Both the position numbers and the translations under genes were made by a program. From Streptomyces sp. DvalAA-43 (GTDB taxonomy: Bacteria > Actinomycetota > Actinomycetes > Streptomycetales > Streptomycetaceae), in assembly GCF_900091725.1 (NCBI RefSeq), contig NZ_FMBW01000043.1, forward strand, positions 248,001-312,000: a stretch of DNA of 64,000 nucleotides. Direction: 5' to 3'. The notes below the pieces were generated by a model, which had not been told where the DNA came from, searched no databases, and was given only the letters and a program-made list of their open reading frames with translations. Below are positions 16,036 through 24,601 of this stretch, piece by piece. Numbering within the stretch: the first letter of the stretch is position 1; each line of letters starts with the position of its first letter.

Positions 16036-17631
16036 TCAGGCGCGGCTGACGTCCAGGAAGGAGAGGCCGGTGGTGGGCAGCGGCTTGAAGCCGGGCAGCG
16101 CCTTCTCGTTCCAGGCCGTGGGCAGCTTGCGGTGGAGGATCGGGTAGAGCGCGGCCTCGTCGGCGACCAGGTCGGTGACCTCGCCCCACAGCTCCTTGCG
16201 CTTCGCCTCGTCGGCGGCCTGGGCGGCCTTGTCGAGGGTCTGCCTGACCTTCTTGTACGCGTCGGACTCGGCCCAGCCGTAACGGCTCTCGGGCCAGAAG
16301 CCGTAGTAGAACCAGCGCAGCAGGAGGTCGGCGTCGTTGCCGAAGACGGACGGGTCGCCGGGGGCGACCAGCACCTCGAAGGCGCCCTTGTCGACCTTGG
16401 CGTACTGGGCCGGGGACTGGGCGATGTCGAGGGTGACCTCGACGCCGGCCGCCTCCCAGCTCTCCTTGAGCAGCGGGGCGATGTCCTTGACCCAGCCGGT
16501 GTCGGTGGTGAGGACGGTGAAGGAGAGGTTCTTGACGCCCGCGTCGGCGAGGAGTTGCCTGGCCTTCGCCACGTCGTGCGTGTAGACGGTGGCGGCCTTG
16601 TGGTAGTCGGGGTGGGTGGCTGGGACGTATCCGGTGGCGGGCGCGGCGTTGCCGACCATGGCGGTGGAGATGATCTTCTCGGTGTCCAGGGCGTAGTGCA
16701 GCGCCTGGCGCACGCGCTTGTCGGCGAAGCGCTTGTCGGCGGTGTTGAACATCAGGAAGAGCAGGCCGAAGGACTGCACGGACTCGGTCTTCGAGGAGCC
16801 CGCGAGGCGCTTGACGTCGATGTAGGGGACGTCCTCGATGGCCTGGACCCGGCCCGACTCCATGGCGCTGACGCGCGCCGACTGGTCGGACATCAGCCGC
16901 CAGATCATCTTCTCGGCCTTGGCGGGGTGCGGACCGTTGTACTTGTCGTACGCCTCGAAGACGATCTTGTCCTCGCGGGTCGCCTCGACGAACCGGTACG
17001 GCCCCGAGCCGACCGGCTTGGCGTCGAACGCCTTGGGGTCCGGTCCGACGATCTTCTTCGGGACGATCCGGGCCACGGCGATGCGGGACGGGAAGAGCGC
17101 GAAGGGGTACTTCAGCTTGAACTCGACGGTGCCGGCGTCGACGGCCTTCACCGAGTCGAGGAAGGGCACGAACTGCGCCATGAGCGAGGCGTTCTTCGGG
17201 TCCAGGATGCGCTGGAAGCTGAACACCACGTCGTCGGCGGTGACCGGGGAACCGTCGTGGAAGGTCGCGCCCGTACGGAGCGTGGCCCGGTAGGTGGTGG
17301 CGTTGATCTTCTTCGGCATCTCGGTGGCCAGTGCGGGACGGGCCACGAGTGTTGCCGGATCGAGATCCACCAGACCCTCGAAGATATGCATATTGGCGGC
17401 GTACGGGGTCGCGCCCGAGGTGATCATCGGGTCGAAGCCGGTCGACAGGGGGTACGAGAGACCGGCCTCGATCAGGCCGCTGCCGCTGCCCTTGTCCGCC
17501 GTGCCGTCGGCGGTCGAGGACGGTCCGCCGCAGGCGGAAAGGCTCGCCGTGATGGCGGCTGCCGCGCCGATGGCGCCGGTGAATCGCAGGAAGGTGCGGC
17601 GCTCGACACCGGCTGGTCTCAGCTCGGGCAC
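16036..17631 (-). CDS. Solute-binding lipoprotein of the peptide-type ABC importer (SBP family 5)
   Basis: 531 residues from GTG 17631 with GGAGGACCC immediately upstream. The longer frame to 17796 would run through the promoter and operator. The N-terminus has a twin-arginine motif (RRTFLRFTG) and a lipobox LSAC near residue 35, so it is predicted as a Tat-exported lipoprotein. The body is family 5: ITSGATPYAANMHIFEGLVDLD, ATTYRATLRTGATFHDGSPVTADDVVFSF and PVGSGPYRF. The ligand is inferred to be sialic acid or a sialylated or amino-sugar compound from the operon and operator. A genuine oligopeptide ligand remains possible. Confidence 0.88.
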   Translation of the reverse strand: MPELRPAGVERRTFLRFTGAIGAAAAITASLSACGGPSSTADGTADKGSGSGLIEAGLSYPLSTGFDPMITSGATPYAANMHIFEGLVDLDPATLVARPALATEMPKKINATTYRATLRTGATFHDGSPVTADDVVFSFQRILDPKNASLMAQFVPFLDSVKAVDAGTVEFKLKYPFALFPSRIAVARIVPKKIVGPDPKAFDAKPVGSGPYRFVEATREDKIVFEAYDKYNGPHPAKAEKMIWRLMSDQSARVSAMESGRVQAIEDVPYIDVKRLAGSSKTESVQSFGLLFLMFNTADKRFADKRVRQALHYALDTEKIISTAMVGNAAPATGYVPATHPDYHKAATVYTHDVAKARQLLADAGVKNLSFTVLTTDTGWVKDIAPLLKESWEAAGVEVTLDIAQSPAQYAKVDKGAFEVLVAPGDPSVFGNDADLLLRWFYYGFWPESRYGWAESDAYKKVRQTLDKAAQAADEAKRKELWGEVTDLVADEAALYPILHRKLPTAWNEKALPGFKPLPTTGLSFLDVSRA

Positions 17632-17728
17632 GGGTCCTCCAGGGACGTCGAAGGTGGAACGTAGGGGTGGAAAACAGGCGAGGGAACGGGGGCGGCACAC
17701 GGGATCACGAGGGATCGAGGAACCTTGA

Positions 17729-17753
17729 GCATCAGACGTCAGATGTCTGATGC
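17729..17753. promoter_or_regulatory. GntR/FadR-type operator between ABC operon and its regulator
   Basis: A 25-bp palindrome with arms GCATCAGAC (17729-17737) and GTCTGATGC (17745-17753) and centre GTCAGAT. Its minus-strand core reads GACATCTGACGTCT, the same core found at 18660-18676 and, with one change, at 27262-27277. It begins 14 bases downstream of the -10 of the ABC operon promoter and abuts the -35 of the regulator promoter. That placement is suited to repress both. Confidence 0.75.
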
Positions 17754-17754
17754 C

Positions 17755-17783
17755 TTGATAGCGTGGGAACGTAGCTGGACAAT
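17755..17783 (+). promoter_or_regulatory. Putative promoter of the GntR regulator
   Basis: TTGATA (17755-17760), 17-base spacer, GACAAT (17778-17783); about 30 bases before the ATG at 17815. The operator palindrome ends one base upstream of the -35. Confidence 0.45.
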
Positions 17784-17796
17784 CGAGAGGGGTCAA
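17768..17796 (-). promoter_or_regulatory. Putative promoter of the ABC importer-nanA1 operon
   Basis: On the minus strand TTGACC (17791-17796), a 17-base spacer, then TACGTT (17768-17773). The operator palindrome starts 14 bases further downstream. The hexamers nearly match the promoter of the GH95 gene. Confidence 0.55.
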
Positions 17797-17814
17797 GAGG
17801 TGGGGAGTTCACAT

Positions 17815-18546
17815 ATGTCCGGTGCGAAGCCCGGCCGGCAGCTGCTCCGGCAGGAAGTCGTCGAGGGCATCAAGCGCTACATCCTCGAAAAGCGGCTGCG
17901 CCCCGGGGACCCGCTGCCCACCGAGCCGGCCCTGTGCGAGGCGCTCGGCGCCAGCCGCTCCAGCGTCCGCGAGGCGGTCAAGATCCTCGACGCGCTGGAC
18001 ATCGTGGACGTGCGGCACGGGCACGGCACGTACGTGGGCCGGCTGAGCCTGTCGGCCCTGGTGGAGAGCCTGACCTTCCGCGGGCTGCTCTCCCCGGACG
18101 ACGACTTCCAGGTGATGGCCGACCTCGTCGACGTACGCGAGCTCTTCGAGCGCGGGATGGCCGACCGGATCGTCTCGCTGCTCAGCAAGGAGCAGCTCGA
18201 CACGCTGGACGGCCTGGTCACCACGATGCGCCGGACCGGCGTCCAGGACGGGCACGGCTTCGTGGAGGCGGACCGGGCGTTCCACGCGTTGCTGGTGGCG
18301 CCGCTCGGCAATGAGCTGATCGGCCAGCTCTCGATGGCCTTCTGGGACGTGTACTCGATCGTCGCGCCGCATCTCGACGGGTTCACGCACGCCGACGAGA
18401 TGGAGACGATCGCGGCCCACCAGAACATCGTGGACGCGGCGCGGGCCGGGGACATCACCGGCTTCATGAAGGCGCTGGGCGAGCACTACGCCCCGGTCAG
18501 GCGCCGGATCTCCGAGGCCCGCGCCCGCGACAACGTCCGGAGCTGA
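17815..18546 (+). CDS. FadR-subfamily GntR transcriptional regulator (copy 1)
   Basis: 243 residues from ATG 17815; the upstream extension would cross the operator and promoter. Winged helix at about 8-75, with PGDPLPTEPALCEALGASRSSVREAVKIL as the helix-turn-helix region and HGHGTYVG as the wing. The FCD effector domain (about 95-235) has the usual Asp and His metal/ligand positions (VRELFERGMAD, DRAFHALL, AAHQNIVDA). It is divergent from the ABC importer and beside the secretome operon. The operator overlaps its own promoter, so autoregulation is likely. The ligand is inferred to be a sialate pathway intermediate. It resembles copy 2 at 26494-27192. Confidence 0.88.
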   Translation: MSGAKPGRQLLRQEVVEGIKRYILEKRLRPGDPLPTEPALCEALGASRSSVREAVKILDALDIVDVRHGHGTYVGRLSLSALVESLTFRGLLSPDDDFQVMADLVDVRELFERGMADRIVSLLSKEQLDTLDGLVTTMRRTGVQDGHGFVEADRAFHALLVAPLGNELIGQLSMAFWDVYSIVAPHLDGFTHADEMETIAAHQNIVDAARAGDITGFMKALGEHYAPVRRRISEARARDNVRS

Positions 18547-18580
18547 CACCGCCACCCACCCCTCGGGGGGAGAGGGAGCC

Positions 18581-18617
18581 GGGCCCCGCCGGAACGGACC
18601 CCGGTCCGACGGGGCCC
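18581..18617 (+). terminator. Hairpin terminator after the GntR regulator
   Basis: GGGCCCCG (18581-18588) pairs with CGGGGCCC (18610-18617), with additional internal CGGA/TCCG pairing. It precedes the next promoter directly. Confidence 0.65.
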
Positions 18618-18676
18618 TTGACTGCCGCCGTGAGCGCTGCCTAGGGTCCGTGTGCCGCCAGGACATCTGACGTCTT
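18618..18676 (+). promoter_or_regulatory. Promoter and operator of the secretome operon
   Basis: TTGACT (18618-18623), 18-base spacer, TAGGGT (18642-18647). Thirteen bases on is AGGACATCTGACGTCTT (18660-18676), identical over its 14-base core to the operator at 17729-17753. Placement just downstream of the transcription start predicts repression. Confidence 0.65.
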
Positions 18677-18728
18677 CTGTCTTGATGGTCGGCGTTCACA
18701 CCCCGGTTCACCCCAGGAGGGCACCTCC

Positions 18729-19736
18729 ATGCCGTTGACGGACCTCTCGCTCACGGACTGCCGTGCGTACCGGCCCGAACTGCCGGTTCCGGACGGCTTC
18801 GACGCCTTCTGGTCGAGCACCCTGAGCGAGGCGCCCGCCGACGAAGGCCCGGTGTCCGGGCCGGTGTTCGCCCTCGTGGACACCGGACTCACCCAGATCC
18901 GTACGTACGATGTGACATTGCCCGGCTTCGCCGGACGTCCGGTCCGCGGCTGGCTGCATCTGCCGGCCGGGGCCATCGAACCCCTCGGCTGCGTCGTCGA
19001 GTTCCTCGGCTACGGGCGGGGGCGCGGTCTCGCGCACGAGAAACCGCTCTGGGCGTCCGCCGGTCACGCGCACCTGATCATGGACACCCGCGGTCAGGGC
19101 TGGTCGGCCGCGGGCGGTTCCACCGCCGATACGGACCCCGGCGCGGCCGGTACCGTACCCGGCTTCCTCACCCGGGGCATCGAGAGCCCGGAAACGTACT
19201 ACTACCGGCGGGTGTTCACCGACGCGGTGCGCTGTGTCGAGGCGATGCGCGAGCACCCGGCGGTCGATCCGGACCGGATCGTGGTCACCGGGGTCAGCCA
19301 GGGCGGCGGCATCGCCCTGGCGGTGTCGGGACTGGTGCCGGGGCTGGCCGGAGTGATGCCGGACGTGCCGTTCCTCTGCAACTTCCGTCGGGGCGCGGAG
19401 ATTTCGGGCCGGCCGCCGTACACCGAGATCGCCGAGTACCTGAAGCTCCACCGCGACCGCACCGCGACGGTGTTCAGCACCCTGTCGTACTTCGATGCCG
19501 CGCTGCTCGCCACCCGCGCCACCGCTCCCGCGCTGTTCTCGATCGCGATGATGGACGAGATCTGCCCGCCCTCCACCTGTTTCACCGCGTACCACCACTA
19601 CGCGGGCCCCAAGGACATACGCGTCTACGAGTTCAACGGGCACGAGGGTGGCACCGCGTATCACCAGCGGGAGCAACTGGCCTGGGTGCGTTCCCTGTTC
19701 GCGGGCCTGCCGTCGGGGCGGGCCTGCCACTCCTGA
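18729..19736 (+). CDS. CE7-type acetyl esterase (acetylxylan esterase/cephalosporin C deacetylase family)
   Basis: 335 residues from ATG 18729 with AGGAGG upstream. Alpha/beta hydrolase with Ser190 in GVSQGG, Asp276 in MMDEICPP, His305 in NGHEGG and Tyr95 in the FLGYGRG oxyanion region, all as in CE7. No signal peptide, so it should act inside the cell or be released otherwise. CE7 enzymes remove O-acetyl groups from small sugars. In this operon, with a sialidase and behind the shared operator, removal of acetyl groups from imported O-acetyl-sialic acids is a reasonable inference. Confidence 0.87.
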   Translation: MPLTDLSLTDCRAYRPELPVPDGFDAFWSSTLSEAPADEGPVSGPVFALVDTGLTQIRTYDVTLPGFAGRPVRGWLHLPAGAIEPLGCVVEFLGYGRGRGLAHEKPLWASAGHAHLIMDTRGQGWSAAGGSTADTDPGAAGTVPGFLTRGIESPETYYYRRVFTDAVRCVEAMREHPAVDPDRIVVTGVSQGGGIALAVSGLVPGLAGVMPDVPFLCNFRRGAEISGRPPYTEIAEYLKLHRDRTATVFSTLSYFDAALLATRATAPALFSIAMMDEICPPSTCFTAYHHYAGPKDIRVYEFNGHEGGTAYHQREQLAWVRSLFAGLPSGRACHS

Positions 19737-19751
19737 CCGGAGGAACCTTCC

Positions 19752-21050
19752 GTGCGCAGACGATCCATGCTTCTCGCCGCCGGTGCGGCGGCCCTGAGCG
19801 CCCCGTTCGGCGGCCGCGCCTTCGCCGCCGCTCCGGGCGGCGGACCGCTCCTGGACCACGACACCCCGGTGGACCTGGACGGCGGCGAGTATGTCGACCT
19901 GTCGGACCGGGTCGACGCACTCGCGCCGCTCACCGCGGGGACCCTTCTCGTCACCTTCCGCACCACCAGCCACAACGCGGCGATGACCCTGCTCAGCGCC
20001 TCCGATCCCACCGAGCCCTCGTCCAACATCACGGTGAACCTGAGCGGCGGCGCCCTTCAGTTCTCCGTGCGCGAGAAGGGTGCGGTACTGATCAATGTCA
20101 TGACCAGGACACGGTATGACGACGGTCTGCGCCACACCGTCGCCGTCACCGTCGACTCCTCCGGCACCCGGCTCCACGCCGGCGGACGCCAGGTGTTCGA
20201 GACCGCGCCCCACCCCTTCTTCGGCGCCGTCTCGGGGCTGGGCGCGCTCGCCCTCGGCCGCAATCTCGACAGCGACCACCCCGGTGGCGAGTGGTTCTGC
20301 ACCGGCACCATCGAACGGGCCGCGGTCTGGGACCGAGTGCTCGGCGAGGCCGAACTGGTCGCGCAGAGCCCCCGCCCCGACCTCGCCGATCTGGGCCGGA
20401 TCTCCACGGTCCTGAACAGCGACACACCCGCCACCTGGGTCGTCACCGGCGACAGCATCACCCATGGCGCCCTGCACACCAACGGCTGGCGCAGCTACCC
20501 GGAGCACTGGACGGAACGCGTCCGCTGGGAGCTGGGCAAGCCCAAGAACCGCGACTTCGTGATCGACTCCGGCGTGAGCGGCGCCACCAGCGCCGAACTC
20601 GTCACCCTGTTCGGGGAGCGGGTCACCGCCTTCTCGCCGCGGGTGGTCTCGATCATGATCGGTACCAACGACATCGCGACGTCCGGCCTCGGCCCCGAGG
20701 TCTACCGGGCCAACCTCGTCTCGCTCGTCCGCTCGGTCCGGGCGCTGCCCGGCGCGCCGGTACCGGTGCTCCAGTCGCCCAACCCGGTCGATCCGGCGAA
20801 GTGGCCCGGCCGGGTGGGACTTTCGCGGTACGCGCAGGTGATGGGCGAGGTCGCGGCCGAGCAGGACGTCGTGTTCATCGACCACTACGACGACTGGCTG
20901 AACGGCAACGGCGGCCAGGTCCCGCTCTCCCTGCTCAACGACGGGCTCCATCCCGACCAGCGGGGCCATCACCGCCTCGCAGTGAAGATGATCAAGGATC
21001 TGCGGGTCTTCGACACCGACAGCCGGGTCTGCTCGCTGCGCATCCCGTAG
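19752..21050 (+). CDS. Exported lectin-SGNH hydrolase, probable sialate O-acetylesterase
   Basis: 432 residues from GTG 19752 with GGAGGAACC upstream, 15 bases after the previous stop. Signal peptide 1-26. Residues about 33-205 look like a LamG/concanavalin fold of the type found at the N-terminus of bacterial sialidases (HDTPVDLDGGEYVDLSDRVDAL, GLGALALGRNLDSD). Residues 220-425 are an SGNH hydrolase: Ser235 in TGDSITHG, Asn306 in IGTND, and D397-x-x-H400 in NDGLHPDQ. The sialidase-type lectin domain on an esterase, directly before a sialidase gene, suggests action on O-acetylated sialoglycans. An unrelated carbohydrate esterase function cannot be excluded. Confidence 0.83.
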   Translation: MRRRSMLLAAGAAALSAPFGGRAFAAAPGGGPLLDHDTPVDLDGGEYVDLSDRVDALAPLTAGTLLVTFRTTSHNAAMTLLSASDPTEPSSNITVNLSGGALQFSVREKGAVLINVMTRTRYDDGLRHTVAVTVDSSGTRLHAGGRQVFETAPHPFFGAVSGLGALALGRNLDSDHPGGEWFCTGTIERAAVWDRVLGEAELVAQSPRPDLADLGRISTVLNSDTPATWVVTGDSITHGALHTNGWRSYPEHWTERVRWELGKPKNRDFVIDSGVSGATSAELVTLFGERVTAFSPRVVSIMIGTNDIATSGLGPEVYRANLVSLVRSVRALPGAPVPVLQSPNPVDPAKWPGRVGLSRYAQVMGEVAAEQDVVFIDHYDDWLNGNGGQVPLSLLNDGLHPDQRGHHRLAVKMIKDLRVFDTDSRVCSLRIP

Positions 21051-21153
21051 CGGCACGCGCGGTGTCCCCGCGACCCCGCGCCCAGCCCGGCCCACCCTTC
21101 CGAGAAGCACCGCCCCTTCGAAGCACCACCCCTTCCGAGAAGAGAGATCGTCC

Positions 21154-22593
21154 ATGCAGCGAAAAGTCTCCGTCGCCCTGCTCAGCGCCGCCCTCCTGGT
21201 GGTGACCGCGACCGGCACCGCGCACGCCGCCTCCCCCGCCCCAGGTCAGCTGAGCTCGCAGGATCTGACGGTCGACGGAGTGGGCTCGCCCCACTACCGC
21301 ATCCCGGCACTCACCACCTCGGTCAAGGGCACGGTGCTCGCGGCCTACGACGCCCGGCCGACCCTCGGCGACCTGCCGAGCAACATCTCCGTCGTGCTGC
21401 GCCGCAGCACCGACGGAGGTGTGACATGGCACCCGCAGCAGGTGGTCCGCTCGGACACCACACCCAAGGGCTACGGCGACCCGAGCCTGCTCGTGGACCG
21501 CACCACCGGCCGGATCTTCCTGTTCTACGCGGCCTCGGTGAACCAGGGCTTCTTCGGCTCGGGCACCGGCAACGACGAGACCGACCCGAACGTCCTCCAG
21601 GCCGACTACAGCTACTCCGACGACGACGGGGTGACCTGGACCCACCGCCGGATCACCCAGCAGATCAAGAACCCCGCCTGGGCCGGCATGTTCGCCGCCT
21701 CCGGCGAGGGCATCCAGCTGCGCCGGGGCCCGTACAAGGGCCGGCTGATCCAGCAGTACGCCGTGCGCATCAACGGCGCCAACTACGCGGCCGGCGCCTA
21801 CAGCGACGACCACGGCGAGACCTGGAAGATGGGCAACCCGGTCGGGCCCGGCGGCGACGAGAACAAGACCGTCGAGCTGTCGGACGGCCGGGTGATGCTC
21901 AACAACCGCTCCGCGCCGTACCGGACGATCGCGTACTCCACCGACGGCGGGGTCAACTACACCCCGTTCACCCAGGACACCCGGCTCACCGACCCGGCGA
22001 ACAACGCCTCGGTGATGCGCTACGCGCCCGATGCCGCCCCCTCCGACCCGCAGTCGTCATGGCTGCTGTTCAGCAACACGGAGGACGCCTCGGCGCGGCG
22101 CAACCTCACGGTGAAGATGTCCTGCGACAACGGGAGGACCTGGCCGATCCGCAAGGTCGTCGACCCCGGATCCGCGGCCTACTCCACGCTGACCCGGCTG
22201 CCCGGCGGCCGCCTCGGACTGCTCTACGAACGGGCCGACTACCAGCACATCACCTACGCGTCCTTCGACCTGAAGTGGCTCGGCGGCACCTGCGCCGACA
22301 TCACCATCACCCCGCCCGCGACGCTCGGGGCGGGGACGGCCGCCGAGGTGACGGTGCGGGTGGTCAACCGGATGGACGTGCGCCGCGACCCGGGCACCGT
22401 CGACCTCACGGTGCCCGGCGGATGGACGACGGCCCAGGTCGCCGTCCCGGCGCTCAACCCGGGCCAGGGGGCCAATGTGAAGGTCCCGGTGACGGTCGCG
22501 GCAGGCACCTCGGGCAGTGCCGCGCTCACCGCCACGTACCGGGCGAACAACAAGCAGGCGTCCGGCAGTACGACGGTGACCGTGACTCCGTAG
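21154..22593 (+). CDS. nanH: Secreted exo-alpha-sialidase (GH33) with C-terminal NEW3-like domain
   Basis: 479 residues from ATG 21154. Signal peptide 1-26 (GTAHA). The RIP motif (YRIP, Arg49) starts the beta-propeller. Asp boxes appear at about 84-92 (STDGGVTW), 154-162 (SDDDGVTW), 217-224 (SDDHGETW), 262-268 (STDGGVNY) and near 320 (CDNGRTW). Residues about 385-479 form a beta-sandwich like the NPCBM-associated NEW3 domain, a common partner of secreted glycosidases. The enzyme would release terminal sialic acid from glycans outside the cell. It closes the three-gene secretome operon. Confidence 0.92.
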   Translation: MQRKVSVALLSAALLVVTATGTAHAASPAPGQLSSQDLTVDGVGSPHYRIPALTTSVKGTVLAAYDARPTLGDLPSNISVVLRRSTDGGVTWHPQQVVRSDTTPKGYGDPSLLVDRTTGRIFLFYAASVNQGFFGSGTGNDETDPNVLQADYSYSDDDGVTWTHRRITQQIKNPAWAGMFAASGEGIQLRRGPYKGRLIQQYAVRINGANYAAGAYSDDHGETWKMGNPVGPGGDENKTVELSDGRVMLNNRSAPYRTIAYSTDGGVNYTPFTQDTRLTDPANNASVMRYAPDAAPSDPQSSWLLFSNTEDASARRNLTVKMSCDNGRTWPIRKVVDPGSAAYSTLTRLPGGRLGLLYERADYQHITYASFDLKWLGGTCADITITPPATLGAGTAAEVTVRVVNRMDVRRDPGTVDLTVPGGWTTAQVAVPALNPGQGANVKVPVTVAAGTSGSAALTATYRANNKQASGSTTVTVTP

Positions 22594-22695
22594 CGGTCCC
22601 GGTCTCCGGGAGGCGCCGCACGTCCCCCGTCCCGCACGGGTGCGACGATGAGGGCGTTCAGCACCTCCCGGAGCGTCGGAACAGGCGGTGGCACG

Positions 22696-23886
22696 ATGGC
22701 AGTGACAGCGGGTTTACGCATCGGAGTGGTCGGCGGCAGCATCGCCGGCTGCGCGATGGCGATCGCGGGGACGCGGGCCGGGGCGGACGTCACCGTCCAC
22801 GAGCGCAGCGACGGCGCCCTGCAGGACCGGGGGTTCGGCATCGTCATCCCGCCGCCGCTCCACCGGGAGCTGGTCACGGCCGGCTATCTGGGCGCGGACA
22901 TGCCGACGACCCCGGTCGCCACCCGGGTCTGGCTCGCACGGGCGCCGGGCCGGCGGTCGGCGCGTGAGCTGGCCCGGCAGCAGGCCCCGGTGACACCATG
23001 CAACTGGGGGCTGCTGTGGCGGGCGTTGCGCTCGAACATCGGGGGCAGTGCCTACCACCGGGGGCGGCCCGTCGACTCCGTCGTCCGTACGTCCTCCGGC
23101 GGCGCCCTGATCCGTACCGCGGACGGCGAGCGGGAGTACGACATCGTCGTCGGGGCGGACGGGCACCGGTCCGTCACCCGCGAACTGATCGCGCCCGGGG
23201 TGCGGGCGGCCCCCGCCGGATATCTGGTCTGGCGGGGCACCATCCCCTCGGACGCGCTCCGCGACCATCCGGAACAGCTGGATCTGCTGGAGACCGCCTG
23301 GGTAACCCTGGGCTTCCCCGGCGGACACGGTGTCTTCTACCTGATCCCGGGAGCAGAACCGGAATCGCGGCTGCTGGCATACGCCGTCTACGCCCCTCCC
23401 CCGGCACCGGCGGGGTCCGATGGCCAGGTCTCCGCCGCGTACGTGCGGCACATCGCCGAGGAGCACTTCCCCGCCGAGTGGGCCGATATCGTCGCCCGGG
23501 GCGAGCACACCTCCCAGGCGCTCCACCCGGTCGCCGACTTCGTGGTGCCCCGGGCGGCGGAACCGCCCTTCCTGCTGGCCGGTGACGCGGCGAGCGTGAC
23601 CCGGCCGCACACCGCGAGCGGGGCGGTCAAGGCGCTCCAGGACGCGCTGTGCCTGGAACGGTCGCTGCGCGCGTCCTCCTCGGCGGCCGGGGCGCTGCGC
23701 CGGTACGCGGACGAGCGTTCCGCCGAGGGGGCCCGTCTGGTCGCCCTGGGCCGCAGGCTGGGGCGTGCCCTCGTCGAGCACACGCCCGACTGGCCGGCGA
23801 TGGGGCCCGCCGAGGTGGACGCGCTGAGCCGCGCCGCGCTGGACGGTGCCGACAGCTATCTGTACGGCAGCGTCCAGCGGGAGTGA
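22696..23886 (+). CDS. FAD-dependent aromatic-ring-type monooxygenase
   Basis: 396 residues from ATG 22696 (an upstream ATG at 22648 adds 16 poorly conserved residues). The N-terminal Rossmann motif is GVVGGSIAGC, followed by an acidic end (VHERS). VVGADGHRSVTR is the DG motif and LLAGDAASVTRPHTASGAVKAL the GD motif of class A flavoprotein hydroxylases. The closest feel is to the 2,6-dihydroxypyridine/6-hydroxynicotinate hydroxylase branch. The substrate is unknown. It is not obviously linked to sialate metabolism and lacks the shared operator. Confidence 0.82.
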   Translation: MAVTAGLRIGVVGGSIAGCAMAIAGTRAGADVTVHERSDGALQDRGFGIVIPPPLHRELVTAGYLGADMPTTPVATRVWLARAPGRRSARELARQQAPVTPCNWGLLWRALRSNIGGSAYHRGRPVDSVVRTSSGGALIRTADGEREYDIVVGADGHRSVTRELIAPGVRAAPAGYLVWRGTIPSDALRDHPEQLDLLETAWVTLGFPGGHGVFYLIPGAEPESRLLAYAVYAPPPAPAGSDGQVSAAYVRHIAEEHFPAEWADIVARGEHTSQALHPVADFVVPRAAEPPFLLAGDAASVTRPHTASGAVKALQDALCLERSLRASSSAAGALRRYADERSAEGARLVALGRRLGRALVEHTPDWPAMGPAEVDALSRAALDGADSYLYGSVQRE

Positions 23887-23908
23887 CGGGCCCGGTCGCT
23901 GGGCGGGT

Positions 23909-24601
23909 TCAGCCGCCGGGCACCCCGGCCGCCGCCGTGCCGGCGGTCAGCGCGGCCATGTCCACGACCCGGTCGGCGGCCTCGGCCACAGCCGGGTCGT
24001 GCGTGGCCACGAGGGTGACGCAGTCGTCCTCGTGGGTGCGTTCGGCGAGCAGCGCGGCCAGTTCGCCGGCCTGGGAGCGGTCGACGGCCGCCGTCGGTTC
24101 GTCGATCAGCAGCAGTCCCGGGGAGAGGAGGAGCGCGCGGGCCAGGGCGACGCGCTGGCGTTCGCCGCCGGAGAGCTGCTCGGGGCGGTGGCGCAGGCGA
24201 TGGCCGAGGCCCACCCGGGCCAGGGCCTCCTCGGCGCGGGAACGGTGCGCGCGGGGGCGGGCGCCGCTGATGTACACGGCGGCGAGCAGCTGGTCGACGG
24301 CGGTCAGGCCGGAGAGCAGATTGCCGCTCTGGAACATGTAGCCGATCCGCTCCCTGCGTATCCTGGCGCGCCGGGCGTCGGAGAGTCCGGCGAGGTCCTC
24401 GCCGTCCAGCAGGACCTGCCCTGCGGTGGGCCGCAGCAGGGCGCCCGCGAGGGCGAGCAGGGTGGACTTGCCGGAGCCCGATGGTCCGACGAGGGCCGTC
24501 ATCCTGCCGGGTACGAAGGTGGCGTCGAGGCCGTCGAGGACGGTGGTACGGGCGTCGGCGCGGCCGAACGCGACGGTGACGCCGCTCAGTCCGAGGCTCA
24601 T
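23909..24601 (-). CDS. ABC exporter ATPase (LolD/MacB class)
   Basis: 230 residues from ATG 24601, overlapping the permease stop in ATGA. Walker A GPSGSGKST, Q-loop MFQSGNLLSGLT, signature LSGGERQRVALARALL, Walker B LLLIDEPTAAVD and H-loop THD. The 'NLLSGLTAVDQLLAAV' segment is typical of MacB/LolD partners of FtsX-like permeases. Cargo unknown. Divergent TetR regulator upstream of the operon. Confidence 0.88.
   Translation of the reverse strand: MSLGLSGVTVAFGRADARTTVLDGLDATFVPGRMTALVGPSGSGKSTLLALAGALLRPTAGQVLLDGEDLAGLSDARRARIRRERIGYMFQSGNLLSGLTAVDQLLAAVYISGARPRAHRSRAEEALARVGLGHRLRHRPEQLSGGERQRVALARALLLSPGLLLIDEPTAAVDRSQAGELAALLAERTHEDDCVTLVATHDPAVAEAADRVVDMAALTAGTAAAGVPGG

Noticed and set aside
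18708..21218. 836-codon minus-strand frame opposite the esterase genes
   Set aside because: Antisense to two well-supported genes; composition is Arg/Gly/Val-rich with no family features.
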